Below are positions 7,610-15,559 of a stretch of 34,476 nt of DNA, piece by piece. Position 1 is the first letter of the stretch. Each line of letters begins with the position of its first letter. The position numbers and the translations under genes are program-made. Location of the stretch: assembly GCA_013112725.1 (NCBI GenBank), contig JABFFZ010000064.1, positions 1 to 34,476 on the forward strand, given 5' to 3'. Origin of the DNA: Chloroflexota bacterium. GTDB taxonomy: Bacteria > Chloroflexota > Anaerolineae > Promineifilales > Promineifilaceae. The notes beneath the pieces were generated by a model. It searched no databases, was not told where the DNA came from, and saw only the letters and a program-made list of their open reading frames with translations.

Positions 7610-8572
7610 TTATTTGCTTTGTATCCGCTGCCGCAATTCCGCAATCAAGGCGGGCAAAACCTCATGTAAATCGCCAATGACAGCGTAATCGGCTTTGGTC
7701 ACCATCGGCGCGTCGGGATCAGTGTTGATCGCCAGGATGTGTCTGGCGCTTTTGCAGCCGACCCAATGCTGAATGGCGCCGCTGATGCCGCAGGCGATGT
7801 ACAAATCCGGGGCGACTCGCGTGCCCGTCTGCCCCACCTGGGCGGTATGAGACCGCCAGCCCAGATTGGTAGCTACCCGCGAGCCGCCCACTGCGCCGCC
7901 CAGCAAATCGGCCAATTCTTCCAGCACGGCGAACCCTTCGGCGCTGCCCACGCCGCGCCCGCCGCTGACGACCACGCGGGCGTCGGCCAATGTCACTTTG
8001 CCGCTTTCGGGTTGGGTACGGCCGTACACCTTCACCCGCAAACCATCCGCCGACAACTGGGGCGTAAACGGCCGTATCTCCACCGCCCCTCCTTCCACAG
8101 TTTCCGCCTGAATAACCAACGGCGCAACCGTCAGCAACTTCGGCTCCCCTTTCAGCCACGCCTCTTCCAGCAAACTACCGCCCCACCGCAGCCGGGTCAC
8201 GCGGTAATCATCGCCAGGCGAGACGGCCGTGACATTTGCCGCCATCACCACCCCCAACCTGGCCCCCAGATAAGCCATCACCTCATTGCCCCGTTCTGTG
8301 CCCGCGGCGAGTACGGCCGTTGGCCTCTCCGCCGCGATCAACTGCACCACACACTCCGCCCAGGCTGCCGGGGCATAATCATCGAGAGCATCATGTTCAG
8401 CAAGATGTACGGCCGTGACTCCATGCGCACCCAACCCATCCACCACCTGGCCAATGACTACCACATGAAGGGGCACGGCCGTTTCCTCCGCCAGCCGCCG
8501 CGCCAACGTCAACATCTCCAGCGAATGGAGGTTCACCTTGCCACCATCTTGTTCAACCAATGCCAAGATCAT
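7610..8572 (-). CDS. etfA: Electron transfer flavoprotein, alpha subunit
   Basis: The 320-residue protein ends with the canonical ETF-alpha FAD-binding domain: VVVSGGRGVGSAEGF, then NLGWRSHTAQVGQTG and the signature LYIACGISGAIQHWVG followed by AINTDPDAPM. It pairs with EtfB encoded just upstream to accept electrons from flavin dehydrogenases. Here the obvious donor is the dimethylglycine dehydrogenase-like protein at 9,522-12,035. A repeat (8,591-8,681) separates it from etfB. The ATG at 8,572 has only a weak ribosome site. Seven ACGGCCGT octamers fall within or beside this gene, giving Thr-Ala-Val and Gly-Arg segments. Confidence 0.95.
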   Translation of the reverse strand: MILALVEQDGGKVNLHSLEMLTLARRLAEETAVPLHVVVIGQVVDGLGAHGVTAVHLAEHDALDDYAPAAWAECVVQLIAAERPTAVLAAGTERGNEVMAYLGARLGVVMAANVTAVSPGDDYRVTRLRWGGSLLEEAWLKGEPKLLTVAPLVIQAETVEGGAVEIRPFTPQLSADGLRVKVYGRTQPESGKVTLADARVVVSGGRGVGSAEGFAVLEELADLLGGAVGGSRVATNLGWRSHTAQVGQTGTRVAPDLYIACGISGAIQHWVGCKSARHILAINTDPDAPMVTKADYAVIGDLHEVLPALIAELRQRIQSK

Positions 8573-8590
8573 GCTTCAGTCCTGAAAAAA

Positions 8591-8681
8591 TAGATACGCG
8601 GATGACGCGGATTTGGCTGATTAACGCGGATTTTTTTCTTATCCGTGAGCATCCGTCTGATCCGCGTCATCCGTGTATCTA
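8591..8681. repeat. Palindrome of GGATGACGCGGATT words, first copy
   Basis: TAGATACGCGGATGACGCGG at the left end mirrors CCGCGTCATCCGTGTATCTA at the right end with one mismatch, around iterated GCGGATT words. It lies between etfB and etfA, and the etfB stop codon (8,679-8,681) is inside its right end. A second copy is at 13,633-13,723. Confidence 0.88.
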
Positions 8682-9440
8682 TACCAACCGTAACTCGTGC
8701 AAAATTTCGACGATGCGAGGCACGGCCGTGACCCCCTGCCCCAAAATCTGCACCGTCTTCCCCTGCTCCGGCGGCGTCGCCAGCCGGATCATCTCCAACG
8801 ACGAAGTCGCCCCGCCGCCCTGCCGGGCCGGTTCTCTCTGCTCCAGGGGCTTCTTCTTCGCCCGCAACCGGCCAGGCACAGAGGGATAACGCGGCAAATT
8901 CAGCCCCTCTTTCACGGTAAACACAGCCGGTAAAGGAACCTGGTACATCTCCCAACCGCCGCCAAAGTCACGCCGGGCAATCACCGTCTCACCGCGCACC
9001 TCCACCCCTTTGACGCCAGTCACGCACGGCAACCCCAAGGCCACCGCCACCCGTATTCCCACCTGATAATCCCCCGTATCGGCCGCTTCATTCCCAAACA
9101 GCAACAGGTCAAACGATTCCGCCCGCGCCGCTTCGATGATGGCGTTAGCCGTCGCCAGCGGATCCCATTCAGCCCCATCCGTCAGCAAATGGATGGCCCG
9201 ATCTGCCCCCACCGCCAGCGCGTCCCGCAGTTGTTCGGCGGCCTCGGCCGGCCCCAACGTCAGCACCGTCACACTACCCCCAAACTGTTCCACCAGCCGC
9301 ACCGCCTCCTCCACCGCGCACTCCTCATGCGGGCTGATGGTGAAGCCCAGATTGCGCGTGTCAATCCCCCGCTCATCGGCCGTCAGCGTAATCCGCGCTC
9401 CGGTAGCGGGGACTCGTTTGATGCAAACCAATATGTTCAT
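8679..9440 (-). CDS. etfB: Electron transfer flavoprotein, beta subunit
   Basis: The 253-residue protein starts MNILVCIKRVPATGARITL and has the ETF-beta features: ISPHEECAVEEAVRL, LGPAEAAEQLRDALAVGADR, LLLFGNEAADTGDYQVG for AMP binding, and the C-terminal family signature VKEGLNLPRYPSVPGRLRAK with a Lys stretch. It forms a heterodimer with EtfA. Gene order dehydrogenase, etfB, etfA on one strand supports a dedicated electron path from a demethylating flavoprotein. The stop codon is provided by the neighbouring palindrome. Confidence 0.95.
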   Translation of the reverse strand: MNILVCIKRVPATGARITLTADERGIDTRNLGFTISPHEECAVEEAVRLVEQFGGSVTVLTLGPAEAAEQLRDALAVGADRAIHLLTDGAEWDPLATANAIIEAARAESFDLLLFGNEAADTGDYQVGIRVAVALGLPCVTGVKGVEVRGETVIARRDFGGGWEMYQVPLPAVFTVKEGLNLPRYPSVPGRLRAKKKPLEQREPARQGGGATSSLEMIRLATPPEQGKTVQILGQGVTAVPRIVEILHELRLV

Positions 9441-9450
9441 AGTTGTTTGA

Positions 9451-9527
9451 AGTAAGCAGTGAGCAGTCAGCAGTGAGCAGTTTCTTGCGCTTCTGACTGC
9501 TTACTGCTCACCGCTAACTGCTCACTT
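9451..9527. repeat. Palindrome of GTGAGCAGT words, second copy
   Basis: AGTAAGCAGTGAGCAGTCAG is followed by mirrored CTGACTGCTTACTGCTCACC. It is closely related to the element at 6,451-6,524. It lies between the dehydrogenase gene and etfB, and the dehydrogenase stop codon (9,522-9,524) lies in its edge. Confidence 0.88.
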
Positions 9528-12035
9528 CTTCATTCTTTCATTCAATGGGTCAAACAACGGCACACTGCCCACAGCCGCCACCGTCACCGGATACTGTTCG
9601 GTCATGTATTCGACGGCCAGTTTCGCACCCACCTGGGCATATTCCGGCGGCAGGTAGGCCATGAGCAAATGTTTGCCGACCGATGGGCCTGCCCCGGCAC
9701 TGGTGACGTAAGAACGGCGGCCTTTACGGTCTATGATGCTTTCGCCACTGGGGGTAAGGATGGGTTCACGGCCGTTCATAAACCGCTTCATCCCCGATTT
9801 TGAGGTGTGATCGTCCACCGTCAGCGTACACAAAATCGCCGCCGGTTCTTCGGCGCGCGCCTTGAGATACGCCTCCTTGCCGATGAAATCGGCGCTTTTC
9901 ACTTTGGGGCGGGCCAATCCGGCTTCCACCGGATTGTATTCCCCTTCCAGTTCGTGCCCCATCAGCCGGTAGCCTTTTTCCAGCCGCGCCGTCGTGCCGT
10001 AGACGCCAATGCCCACGGGGACGATGCCACACGGCCGTCCCGCCTCCCACAACGTATCCCACAACTTCAACCCATGCTCCATGACCGTATAAATCTCCCA
10101 ACCCAATTCACCCACGTAAGAAATGCGCAGCGCCCAGGCGGGAATGCCGTTGATGAGAATGTTCCGGGCGGTGCTGAAAGGAAATCCTTCGTTAGACACA
10201 TCGTCGTCAGTCACCGATTGCAACACGGCGCGGGCTTGCGGCCCCCACAGGCCCACGGTACACAGCGCCGAAGTCATGTCGGTAAAGACCACCGAACCGT
10301 CCGCCGGTAAATGCTGCTCAAACCACTTTTTATCCCGCGCCCCATCGCCACCGCCGTCCACAATGCGGAAGCGGCCTTCGGCTGTGCGCGTGATGGTCAG
10401 GTCAGCCTTAAAGCCGCCGTGTGGGTTAAGCAGGGGAGTGTACACGGCCGTGCCCACGGCCACATCTAGTTGGTTCACCGTCATCTTCTGGATATAGTCC
10501 AATGCCCCAGGGCCGGACACGTCAAAAATGGCAAACGCCGTCAAATCCACCATGCCCACTCTATCCCGCAGCGCCAGATGTTCGGCGTTGATGATGGGCG
10601 ACCACCAGCGCGCATCCCATTCATGCGGCCGTTGCTCAATCCGGTCGCCATACTCCGCCAGCAAAGGCTGGTTCGATTTGTACCATTGCGGCCGTTCCCA
10701 GCCGGCCGTCTCAAAAAAGACCGCGCCTAACTCCTGTTCGCGGAAATAAAAGGGGCTGACGCGCACCTGCCGATTACTGGCCCACTGTTCACGGGGATGG
10801 ACAATGCCGTAGGTCTTGTTATACGCTTCACTGGTACGAGCGTGGATGTGGTGGCGGGTACGGGCATAGGGGTAAAACCGGGCCACATCCGACGCATGAA
10901 TATCAATTTCCGACGCCCCATGCGTCAGCAGTTCCGCCGCCGCCCGCGCAAAACCGGGCGCTTCTTTTATCCAGATCGCCGCCACCGACCACAGCCCGCG
11001 CACCTCCGTCTCACCAATCAGCGGGTTGCCGTCCGGCGTCAGTGACAGCAGCCCATTGATAGCGTGACGAATACCGGCGCGTTCATCGCCGATAATGTCC
11101 GGCATCAGTTCCAACGCCTGCTCCAACTGCGGCTCAAAATCCTCCTGCGTAAAAGGCAGTTCCGTTGGCGACAGCGCCGATTGTTCAATGGAAGGAATGG
11201 CATCCGGGTTCATCAGGATGGGGCGATGGGCATATGACCCCACTTCCATATCGCTGCCGTTTTGCCGCTCGTACATAAAGGTATCCATATCGCGGATGAT
11301 GGGGTAGGCAATTTCCCGCCCCGTCGCCGCAAAAATGGGATGCGGGCCGACGCTGATCATCTGGTGGACGGCCGGGGTCAGCGGAATGGTGGCCCCGGCC
11401 ATGCGGGCAAGTCGCGGCGACCAGACACCGCAGGCGATGATGACCAGTTCGGCCTGAATACTGCCCTGCATGGTGTGGACGGTGCGGATACGGCCGTTCT
11501 TTACCCCCAATCCCGTCACCTCCACACCCGGCGCCACGGTCAACGCCCCCAACGCCAACCCCCTCTCGCGCATTAACGTGCCCGCCCGCAGCGAATCCAC
11601 CGTGCCCACACTGGGCGTGTAGAAACCGCCTAAAATGATGCTGGTATCCACATAGGGTACCAGCTCTTTCACCTCTTCCGGCGTCACCAGGCGCGAATCC
11701 ACCCCCCACGCCTTCGCCGACGCCATGCGCCGCCGCAGTTCCTCCATGCGCTCTTCCGTCCGCGCCAGTTCAATGCCGCCGCTCTCCGTGAAAACGCCTA
11801 GCTCCTTGTATTGGCGCATACTGTCCAGGGTAATCAGCGTCATCTCTTTGGAATGGTCAACGGGGAAGATAAAGTTGGAAGCGTGCCCCGTGGAGCCGCC
11901 GGGATTGGGAAACGGCCCTTTGTCCAACTGCACAATCTCCCGCCAGCCGTGCAGCGCCAGGTGATACACCACGCTGTTCCCCACAATCCCCCCGCCAATG
12001 ACGACGACGTTTGCTTTCTCTGGTAAGTTACTCAT
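9522..12035 (-). CDS. Dimethylglycine/sarcosine dehydrogenase-like flavoprotein with GcvT-type domain
   Basis: The 837-residue protein has an N-terminal FAD-binding DAO domain (VVVIGGGIVGNSVVYHLA, then GGSTGHASNFIFPVDHS, whose His may be the covalent flavin site). A central FAO_M-type region follows, then a C-terminal aminomethyltransferase (GcvT) domain with GWERPQWYKSNQP, VGMVDLTAFAIFDVSGPGAL and YVGELGWEIY. This is the layout of dimethylglycine and sarcosine dehydrogenases, which demethylate the amine, pass electrons to ETF and hand the one-carbon unit to tetrahydrofolate. AGGAGG precedes the ATG. With etfBA next door the ETF link is strong; which N-methylglycine is used is not determined. 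Other GcvT-fused DAO enzymes are the alternative. Confidence 0.93.
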   Translation of the reverse strand: MSNLPEKANVVVIGGGIVGNSVVYHLALHGWREIVQLDKGPFPNPGGSTGHASNFIFPVDHSKEMTLITLDSMRQYKELGVFTESGGIELARTEERMEELRRRMASAKAWGVDSRLVTPEEVKELVPYVDTSIILGGFYTPSVGTVDSLRAGTLMRERGLALGALTVAPGVEVTGLGVKNGRIRTVHTMQGSIQAELVIIACGVWSPRLARMAGATIPLTPAVHQMISVGPHPIFAATGREIAYPIIRDMDTFMYERQNGSDMEVGSYAHRPILMNPDAIPSIEQSALSPTELPFTQEDFEPQLEQALELMPDIIGDERAGIRHAINGLLSLTPDGNPLIGETEVRGLWSVAAIWIKEAPGFARAAAELLTHGASEIDIHASDVARFYPYARTRHHIHARTSEAYNKTYGIVHPREQWASNRQVRVSPFYFREQELGAVFFETAGWERPQWYKSNQPLLAEYGDRIEQRPHEWDARWWSPIINAEHLALRDRVGMVDLTAFAIFDVSGPGALDYIQKMTVNQLDVAVGTAVYTPLLNPHGGFKADLTITRTAEGRFRIVDGGGDGARDKKWFEQHLPADGSVVFTDMTSALCTVGLWGPQARAVLQSVTDDDVSNEGFPFSTARNILINGIPAWALRISYVGELGWEIYTVMEHGLKLWDTLWEAGRPCGIVPVGIGVYGTTARLEKGYRLMGHELEGEYNPVEAGLARPKVKSADFIGKEAYLKARAEEPAAILCTLTVDDHTSKSGMKRFMNGREPILTPSGESIIDRKGRRSYVTSAGAGPSVGKHLLMAYLPPEYAQVGAKLAVEYMTEQYPVTVAAVGSVPLFDPLNERMKK

Positions 12036-12056
12036 TTCCTGCCTCCTCTTTTCTTC

Positions 12057-12111
12057 GTTTGTAGTAGGCGATTTATCGCCTTTTGACGGCGATAAATCGC
12101 CTACTACAAAC
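12057..12111. repeat. Perfect 24-bp-arm palindrome (GTAGTAGGCGATTTATCGCC family)
   Basis: Positions 12,057-12,080 are exactly complementary to 12,088-12,111, with a 7-base loop TTTTGAC. It lies between the MttB-family gene and the dehydrogenase start, 21 bases upstream of the latter and outside its ribosome site. A perfect 24-bp stem suggests recent arrival or strong selection. It could attenuate transcription between the two genes. Confidence 0.92.
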
Positions 12112-12116
12112 GGGAC

Positions 12117-13619
12117 CTAATACTCTGGTTTGATTTCAGTTTTGCGCCGGGTCAAAAATTCGAGCAAGGCTTCGTCCATCGCCGGATCGAGCGGCGGCGC
12201 TTCGTAATTTTTCAGCAGCCGCTTCCATTCCGCGTTGGCGCGCTGCTCGGCCGGCTGCGCCCCTTCCTCCAACCACTGCTCAAACGAGTTATAATCAAAC
12301 AGCGGCGCGCGGTAAAAGGCGTGGCGGAAATGGCGCAGCGTGTGCGCCGTGCCCAGGTGATGCCCGCCCGGCGGCACTTCCCGGATGGCGTCCAGCGCCA
12401 GCCCTTCGTCCGATAAATCCAGTCCTTGCACCAGCTTGTGAAAGCCGCCCAACAACTGGCAGTCCAGGATGAACTTTTCGTAGCCAGCGGTGAGGCCATT
12501 TTCCAGCCAACCGGCGGCGTGCAGCACAAAATTGACCCGCGCCAGAATGGTGGGCAGCATTACTAGCACCGATTCATACGCCGCCTGCGCATCCGGGATT
12601 TTGCTGCTGGCAAACATGCCGCCGCTGCGGAAAGGCAGGTTATACCGCCGCGCCAACTGGGCGCTGGCATAGAGCGCCAACTGGCTCTCCGGCGAGCCAA
12701 AGACGGGCGCGCCGCTCTGCAAATCAATGTTCGTCTGGAACGCGCCGTAGACGACGGGTGTGCCGGGATTGATCATCTGTGTCAGGGCAATGCCTGCCAG
12801 CACCTCCGCGTTCAACTGCGCCACCGTCCCGGCAATAGACACAGGGGCCATCGCCCCGGAGAGGATGAACGGGGTGATGACCAATGCCTGCCGCGCATGG
12901 GCATAGGCGATGAGCGCGCCCAACATGCGGTCATCCAACCGGCGCGGGCTGCTGATGTTGATGAGGGAGAGCAGGGCGGGGTTCTCACGTATGGCCGCTT
13001 CACCAAACACCATTTCCGCCATGCGCACACTGTCTTCGGCATTGGCGCGGGACGTGACCGACCCCATGAACGGCTTGTCGCTGTATTTGATGTGGCTGTA
13101 GACCATGTCCAGGTGGCGGGTGTGGGTCGGTTCGTCGGTCGGTTCCACGATGGTGCCGCCGGAGTGGTGCAGATAGGGGCTGAGGTAAGTGAGTTTGACG
13201 AAGTTCTGGAAATCGGTCAGGGTGGCTTCACGGCGGCCCCGGTCTAAGTCATGCACAAAGGGTGGGCCATAAACAGGCGCAAAACAGAGATGTTGGCCGC
13301 CGATGAGGACGTTGTTGTCTGGGTTGCGGGCCAGTTGGGTAAATTGGGCCGGCGCTTTGGCGATGGTTTCCATCACCTGCGCCGGGTCAAAATAGGCGGT
13401 GTCCCCTTCCAACCGCACGCCGTTCACCCGCAGCACAGCCTGGGCTTCGGCGTCGTAAAAATCAATACCAATCTCCGCCAGGATGGTCATGGAGGTATCG
13501 TGGATGGTTTGCAGCCCTTCTTCGGTGAGGATTTCGTAGGGCGGTAACTGGTGGAGGGGTTGGGTGGCGTGCAGGACGGCCGTGTCCTCCCCCCTCGTTC
13601 TTCTCTCTCGCCTTCTCAT
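12117..13619 (-). CDS. Trimethylamine methyltransferase (MttB) family protein without pyrrolysine
   Basis: The 500-residue protein matches the MttB superfamily: LTEEGLQTIHDTSMTILAEI, then YGPPFVHDLDRGRREATL, LINISSPRRLDDRMLGALI, VYGAFQTNIDLQSGAP and the C-terminal PPGGHHLGTAHTLRHFR. Archaeal MttB reads an in-frame TAG as pyrrolysine. This frame has no internal stop, so it belongs to the pyrrolysine-free branch, whose characterised Desulfitobacterium member transfers a methyl group from glycine betaine to a corrinoid protein. That would feed dimethylglycine to the next gene. No corrinoid protein is encoded in the window. Start at 13,619 is chosen because GGAGG lies 6 bases upstream; the open frame further upstream is repeat. 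Confidence 0.92.
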   Translation of the reverse strand: MRRRERRTRGEDTAVLHATQPLHQLPPYEILTEEGLQTIHDTSMTILAEIGIDFYDAEAQAVLRVNGVRLEGDTAYFDPAQVMETIAKAPAQFTQLARNPDNNVLIGGQHLCFAPVYGPPFVHDLDRGRREATLTDFQNFVKLTYLSPYLHHSGGTIVEPTDEPTHTRHLDMVYSHIKYSDKPFMGSVTSRANAEDSVRMAEMVFGEAAIRENPALLSLINISSPRRLDDRMLGALIAYAHARQALVITPFILSGAMAPVSIAGTVAQLNAEVLAGIALTQMINPGTPVVYGAFQTNIDLQSGAPVFGSPESQLALYASAQLARRYNLPFRSGGMFASSKIPDAQAAYESVLVMLPTILARVNFVLHAAGWLENGLTAGYEKFILDCQLLGGFHKLVQGLDLSDEGLALDAIREVPPGGHHLGTAHTLRHFRHAFYRAPLFDYNSFEQWLEEGAQPAEQRANAEWKRLLKNYEAPPLDPAMDEALLEFLTRRKTEIKPEY

Positions 13620-13632
13620 ATTGCCTCCAGAA

Positions 13633-13723
13633 TAGATACGCGGATGACACGGATTTAACGGATTTTCGCGGATTTTTATAGCGATAACTCCGTGAGCGTC
13701 CGTCACATCCGTGTCATCCGTGA
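13633..13723. repeat. Palindrome of GGATGACACGGATT words, second copy
   Basis: The left side AGATACGCGGATGACACGGA is mirrored on the right by TCCGTGTCATCCGTGATCCC. It is homologous to 8,591-8,681. It occupies the gap between the regulator and the MttB-family gene, and the regulator's stop codon (13,714-13,716) is inside it. Confidence 0.87.
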
Positions 13724-14355
13724 TCCCATTCTCCTATCATTATCGCGCTCATCTCCGCCTGGAAGCTCTGGATATGCTGCTGCATCAGGCGGGCGGCTTC
13801 GTCGGCGTCACCGTCGCGCAGGGCGGTGTAGATTTGCTGGTGTTCCTGCACGGCCGTGCGCATATCGCCAATGCGGTGCAAAAAAAACATCCACAGCCGC
13901 AGGCTGAGGGCGTAACAGGTAGTCAGCATATCTTCCAGGAAAGTGTTATCGGCGGCCGTGTAAATGATGGCGTGGCACGCCTCGTCAATCTCGATCAACT
14001 GCTGATCGTTGGCGCTATCCCAGGGAATGGAGTTGAGGGCGGTTGCCATTTGCTGCCAGTGGGCTTCGCTCCCCCGCCGCGCCGCCAGCCGCGCTGCCAG
14101 CGCCTCCACCGTCAGCCGCAGCTCAAAAATCTGGTACAGGTCAGTGACGCTAATCTCGCTGACAAACATACCCCGCCGGGGCACAATCGTTACCAGTTTC
14201 TCCTGCTCCAACCGCTGCAACGCCTCCCGGATGGGCGTCCGGCCGAGCCGCAACTCCTCTTGCAGTGCCACCTCATCAATCACCGCCCCAGGTTCCAGTT
14301 CCAGGTAGACGATTTTGCGTTTAATGCTCTGGTAGGCTTGTTGGGATAGGGACAT
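13714..14355 (-). CDS. GntR-family transcriptional regulator, FadR/FCD type
   Basis: The 213-residue protein has an N-terminal winged helix (SIKRKIVYLELEPGAVI, then LGRTPIREALQRLEQEKLV and VPRRGMFV). The FCD ligand domain follows, with the Asp/His metal-ligand pattern (EIDEACHAIIYTAADN, then HQQIYTALRDGDADEAARL and QQHIQSF). Such regulators respond to small carboxylates or amines and usually repress adjacent catabolic genes. It is first in the run of betaine genes and probably controls them. I start it at MSLSQQAYQSIKRK (14,355); the longer open frame is repeat translation. Its last residues, GEWDHG, are encoded by the palindrome at 13,633-13,723, so its original end was probably replaced. 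Confidence 0.93.
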   Translation of the reverse strand: MSLSQQAYQSIKRKIVYLELEPGAVIDEVALQEELRLGRTPIREALQRLEQEKLVTIVPRRGMFVSEISVTDLYQIFELRLTVEALAARLAARRGSEAHWQQMATALNSIPWDSANDQQLIEIDEACHAIIYTAADNTFLEDMLTTCYALSLRLWMFFLHRIGDMRTAVQEHQQIYTALRDGDADEAARLMQQHIQSFQAEMSAIMIGEWDHG

Positions 14356-14360
14356 AGTTT

Positions 14361-14455
14361 TTGACGCAAAGGCACAAAGATGCGAAGGGGTAAAGAAAGA
14401 AGATGAAATTCTTCTATCTCTTTGCGGCCTTTGCTCCTTTGCCACTTTGCGTTGA
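14361..14455. repeat. Palindrome of GCAAAGGCACAAAG words
   Basis: Left words GACGCAAAGGCACAAAGATG are mirrored by the right-hand CTTTGCGGCCTTTGCTCCTT and CCACTTTGCGTTGA. It lies in the 5' leader of the GntR gene, between its promoter and start codon, and is a further member of the iterated-word palindrome class. Confidence 0.82.
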
Positions 14456-14466
14456 TAATTCTTGAT

Positions 14467-14495
14467 ATATTACAAATATATTGTTGATATGCCAA
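14467..14495 (-). promoter_or_regulatory. Predicted sigma-70-type promoter of the GntR gene/operon
   Basis: On the minus strand TTGGCA (14,495-14,490) is followed after 17 bases by TAATAT (14,472-14,467). Both hexamers match the consensus well. The spacer and the -10 box contain a dyad of ATATAT words around TACAA, which could be the regulator's own operator. The intervening leader is the palindrome at 14,361-14,455. Confidence 0.6.
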
Positions 14496-14566
14496 ATTTT
14501 TGGAGAATTGGATCACGGATTTGATAGATGAGACGGATTTTCACGGATAGATAGGATGGAGTTGTG

Positions 14567-15208
14567 ATGATGGATTGGTCAGCATTTGGCGGAGCAGCGG
14601 TTGGAGCAATCTTTGCAGTGGTTGCAATGATTGTCATATTTGCTATTTGGGATTACTTCGACCGACGAAAAGCCAAGAACGACCAGCAACCTACTCAGTC
14701 AAAACCTGCCAAGTCTCCGCTTGATGATATTCTTGAAAGCCATCTTGAAGAATATATTATTGCACACTTTGGCGAACTTTTTCCTGGTTGGAAAATTGTT
14801 GATGTGGAGTCGGATACCGCAGCAAAGATGATAAGGCCATTAGGTGTACGGCGCCGAACCGAAGGGGGCGAGATTGACATTTTATGTACAGACAACAATG
14901 GCGATTTTGTTGTGATTGAGCTAAAACGAAATCGAGCCCCAGATGAAGTTGTAGCCCAAATTGATAGATATATGGCCTGGGTAGAACAGAATTTAGTCCA
15001 ACCGAACCAGCAAGTACGAGGCATTATCATTGCCAGAAAGTTTAGCAAACATTTGAACTACACTTTATCTCGCAGAAGTGGAATTGACTTTTGGCTGTAT
15101 GACTGGCAGCTCAACTTTACACCTGTAACAAATGGACAGACGAAAGGTGTCAGTGAAATCCATGACAGCAACCTCAACCAGTCTAACCAGGGTCATTTGG
15201 ATGCGTAA
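14567..15208 (+). CDS. Membrane-anchored NucS-like (DUF91) nuclease
   Basis: The 213-residue protein begins MMDWSAFGGAAVGAIFAVVA, giving one transmembrane segment (about residues 8-28), then a charged linker and a PD-(D/E)XK nuclease domain. Visible are LESHLEEYIIAHFGEL, EGGEIDILCTDNNGDFVVIE and ELKRNRAPDEVVAQIDRYM. The catalytic pattern Glu-x-Asp ... Glu-x-Lys matches the C-terminal domain of NucS/EndoMS. The N-terminal DNA-binding domain of NucS is missing and replaced by the membrane anchor. GGAG lies 5 bases upstream of the ATG at 14,567. A defence or restriction-type role at the membrane is possible but unproven. The gene is AT-rich and lacks ACGGCCGT. Confidence 0.85.
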   Translation: MMDWSAFGGAAVGAIFAVVAMIVIFAIWDYFDRRKAKNDQQPTQSKPAKSPLDDILESHLEEYIIAHFGELFPGWKIVDVESDTAAKMIRPLGVRRRTEGGEIDILCTDNNGDFVVIELKRNRAPDEVVAQIDRYMAWVEQNLVQPNQQVRGIIIARKFSKHLNYTLSRRSGIDFWLYDWQLNFTPVTNGQTKGVSEIHDSNLNQSNQGHLDA

Positions 15209-15289
15209 AATTCCACTTGTCTAGCTTGCCAGGGAATGATTGGGGGATTAAACTGCGTGAAGAGTTTAACCCCAACAAGAGGAACGGCT

Positions 15290-15559
15290 ATGGAATTACA
15301 TGAACTTGTGATTGAAATGAAGATTTTGGAGCGGCGATTGGCTGCTTATGAGGAGAAGTACGGTATTCTCAGTGAGGATTTCTATAACGCGCTGATGAGC
15401 GGGCAGTTTGAGGAGTATGACGAATACGACGAAACGCGCATAGACTTTAGCCGGTGGAAGGGTATTTACGAGACCTGGCAACGACGTAAAGAAAAGTATG
15501 ACTCCCAAATCAAAGATCTGGATATTACAGAATCCCTACGCTTCCAGCCCGCCTACTAG
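15290..15559 (+). CDS. Probable antitoxin partner of TumE (TumA-like)
   Basis: The 89-residue acidic protein starts MELHELVIEMKILERRLAAY after a ribosome site AGAGG. It is predicted largely alpha-helical and coiled-coil-like, with an Asp/Glu/Tyr cluster (FEEYDEYDETRIDF) and WKGIYETWQRRKEKY. Its stop codon is directly followed by the start of the TumE-family gene, so the pair is an operon. Order, size and charge fit an antitoxin that neutralises the toxin by direct binding. The family assignment rests mainly on this pairing. Confidence 0.7.
   Translation: MELHELVIEMKILERRLAAYEEKYGILSEDFYNALMSGQFEEYDEYDETRIDFSRWKGIYETWQRRKEKYDSQIKDLDITESLRFQPAY

Noticed and set aside
12117..13619. Pyrrolysine-encoding MttB
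   Set aside because: The reading frame has no internal TAG, so pyrrolysine is not used here.
13711..14349. Plus-strand open frame opposite the GntR gene
   Set aside because: The minus strand encodes a clear winged helix and FCD domain. The plus frame has no recognisable pattern.
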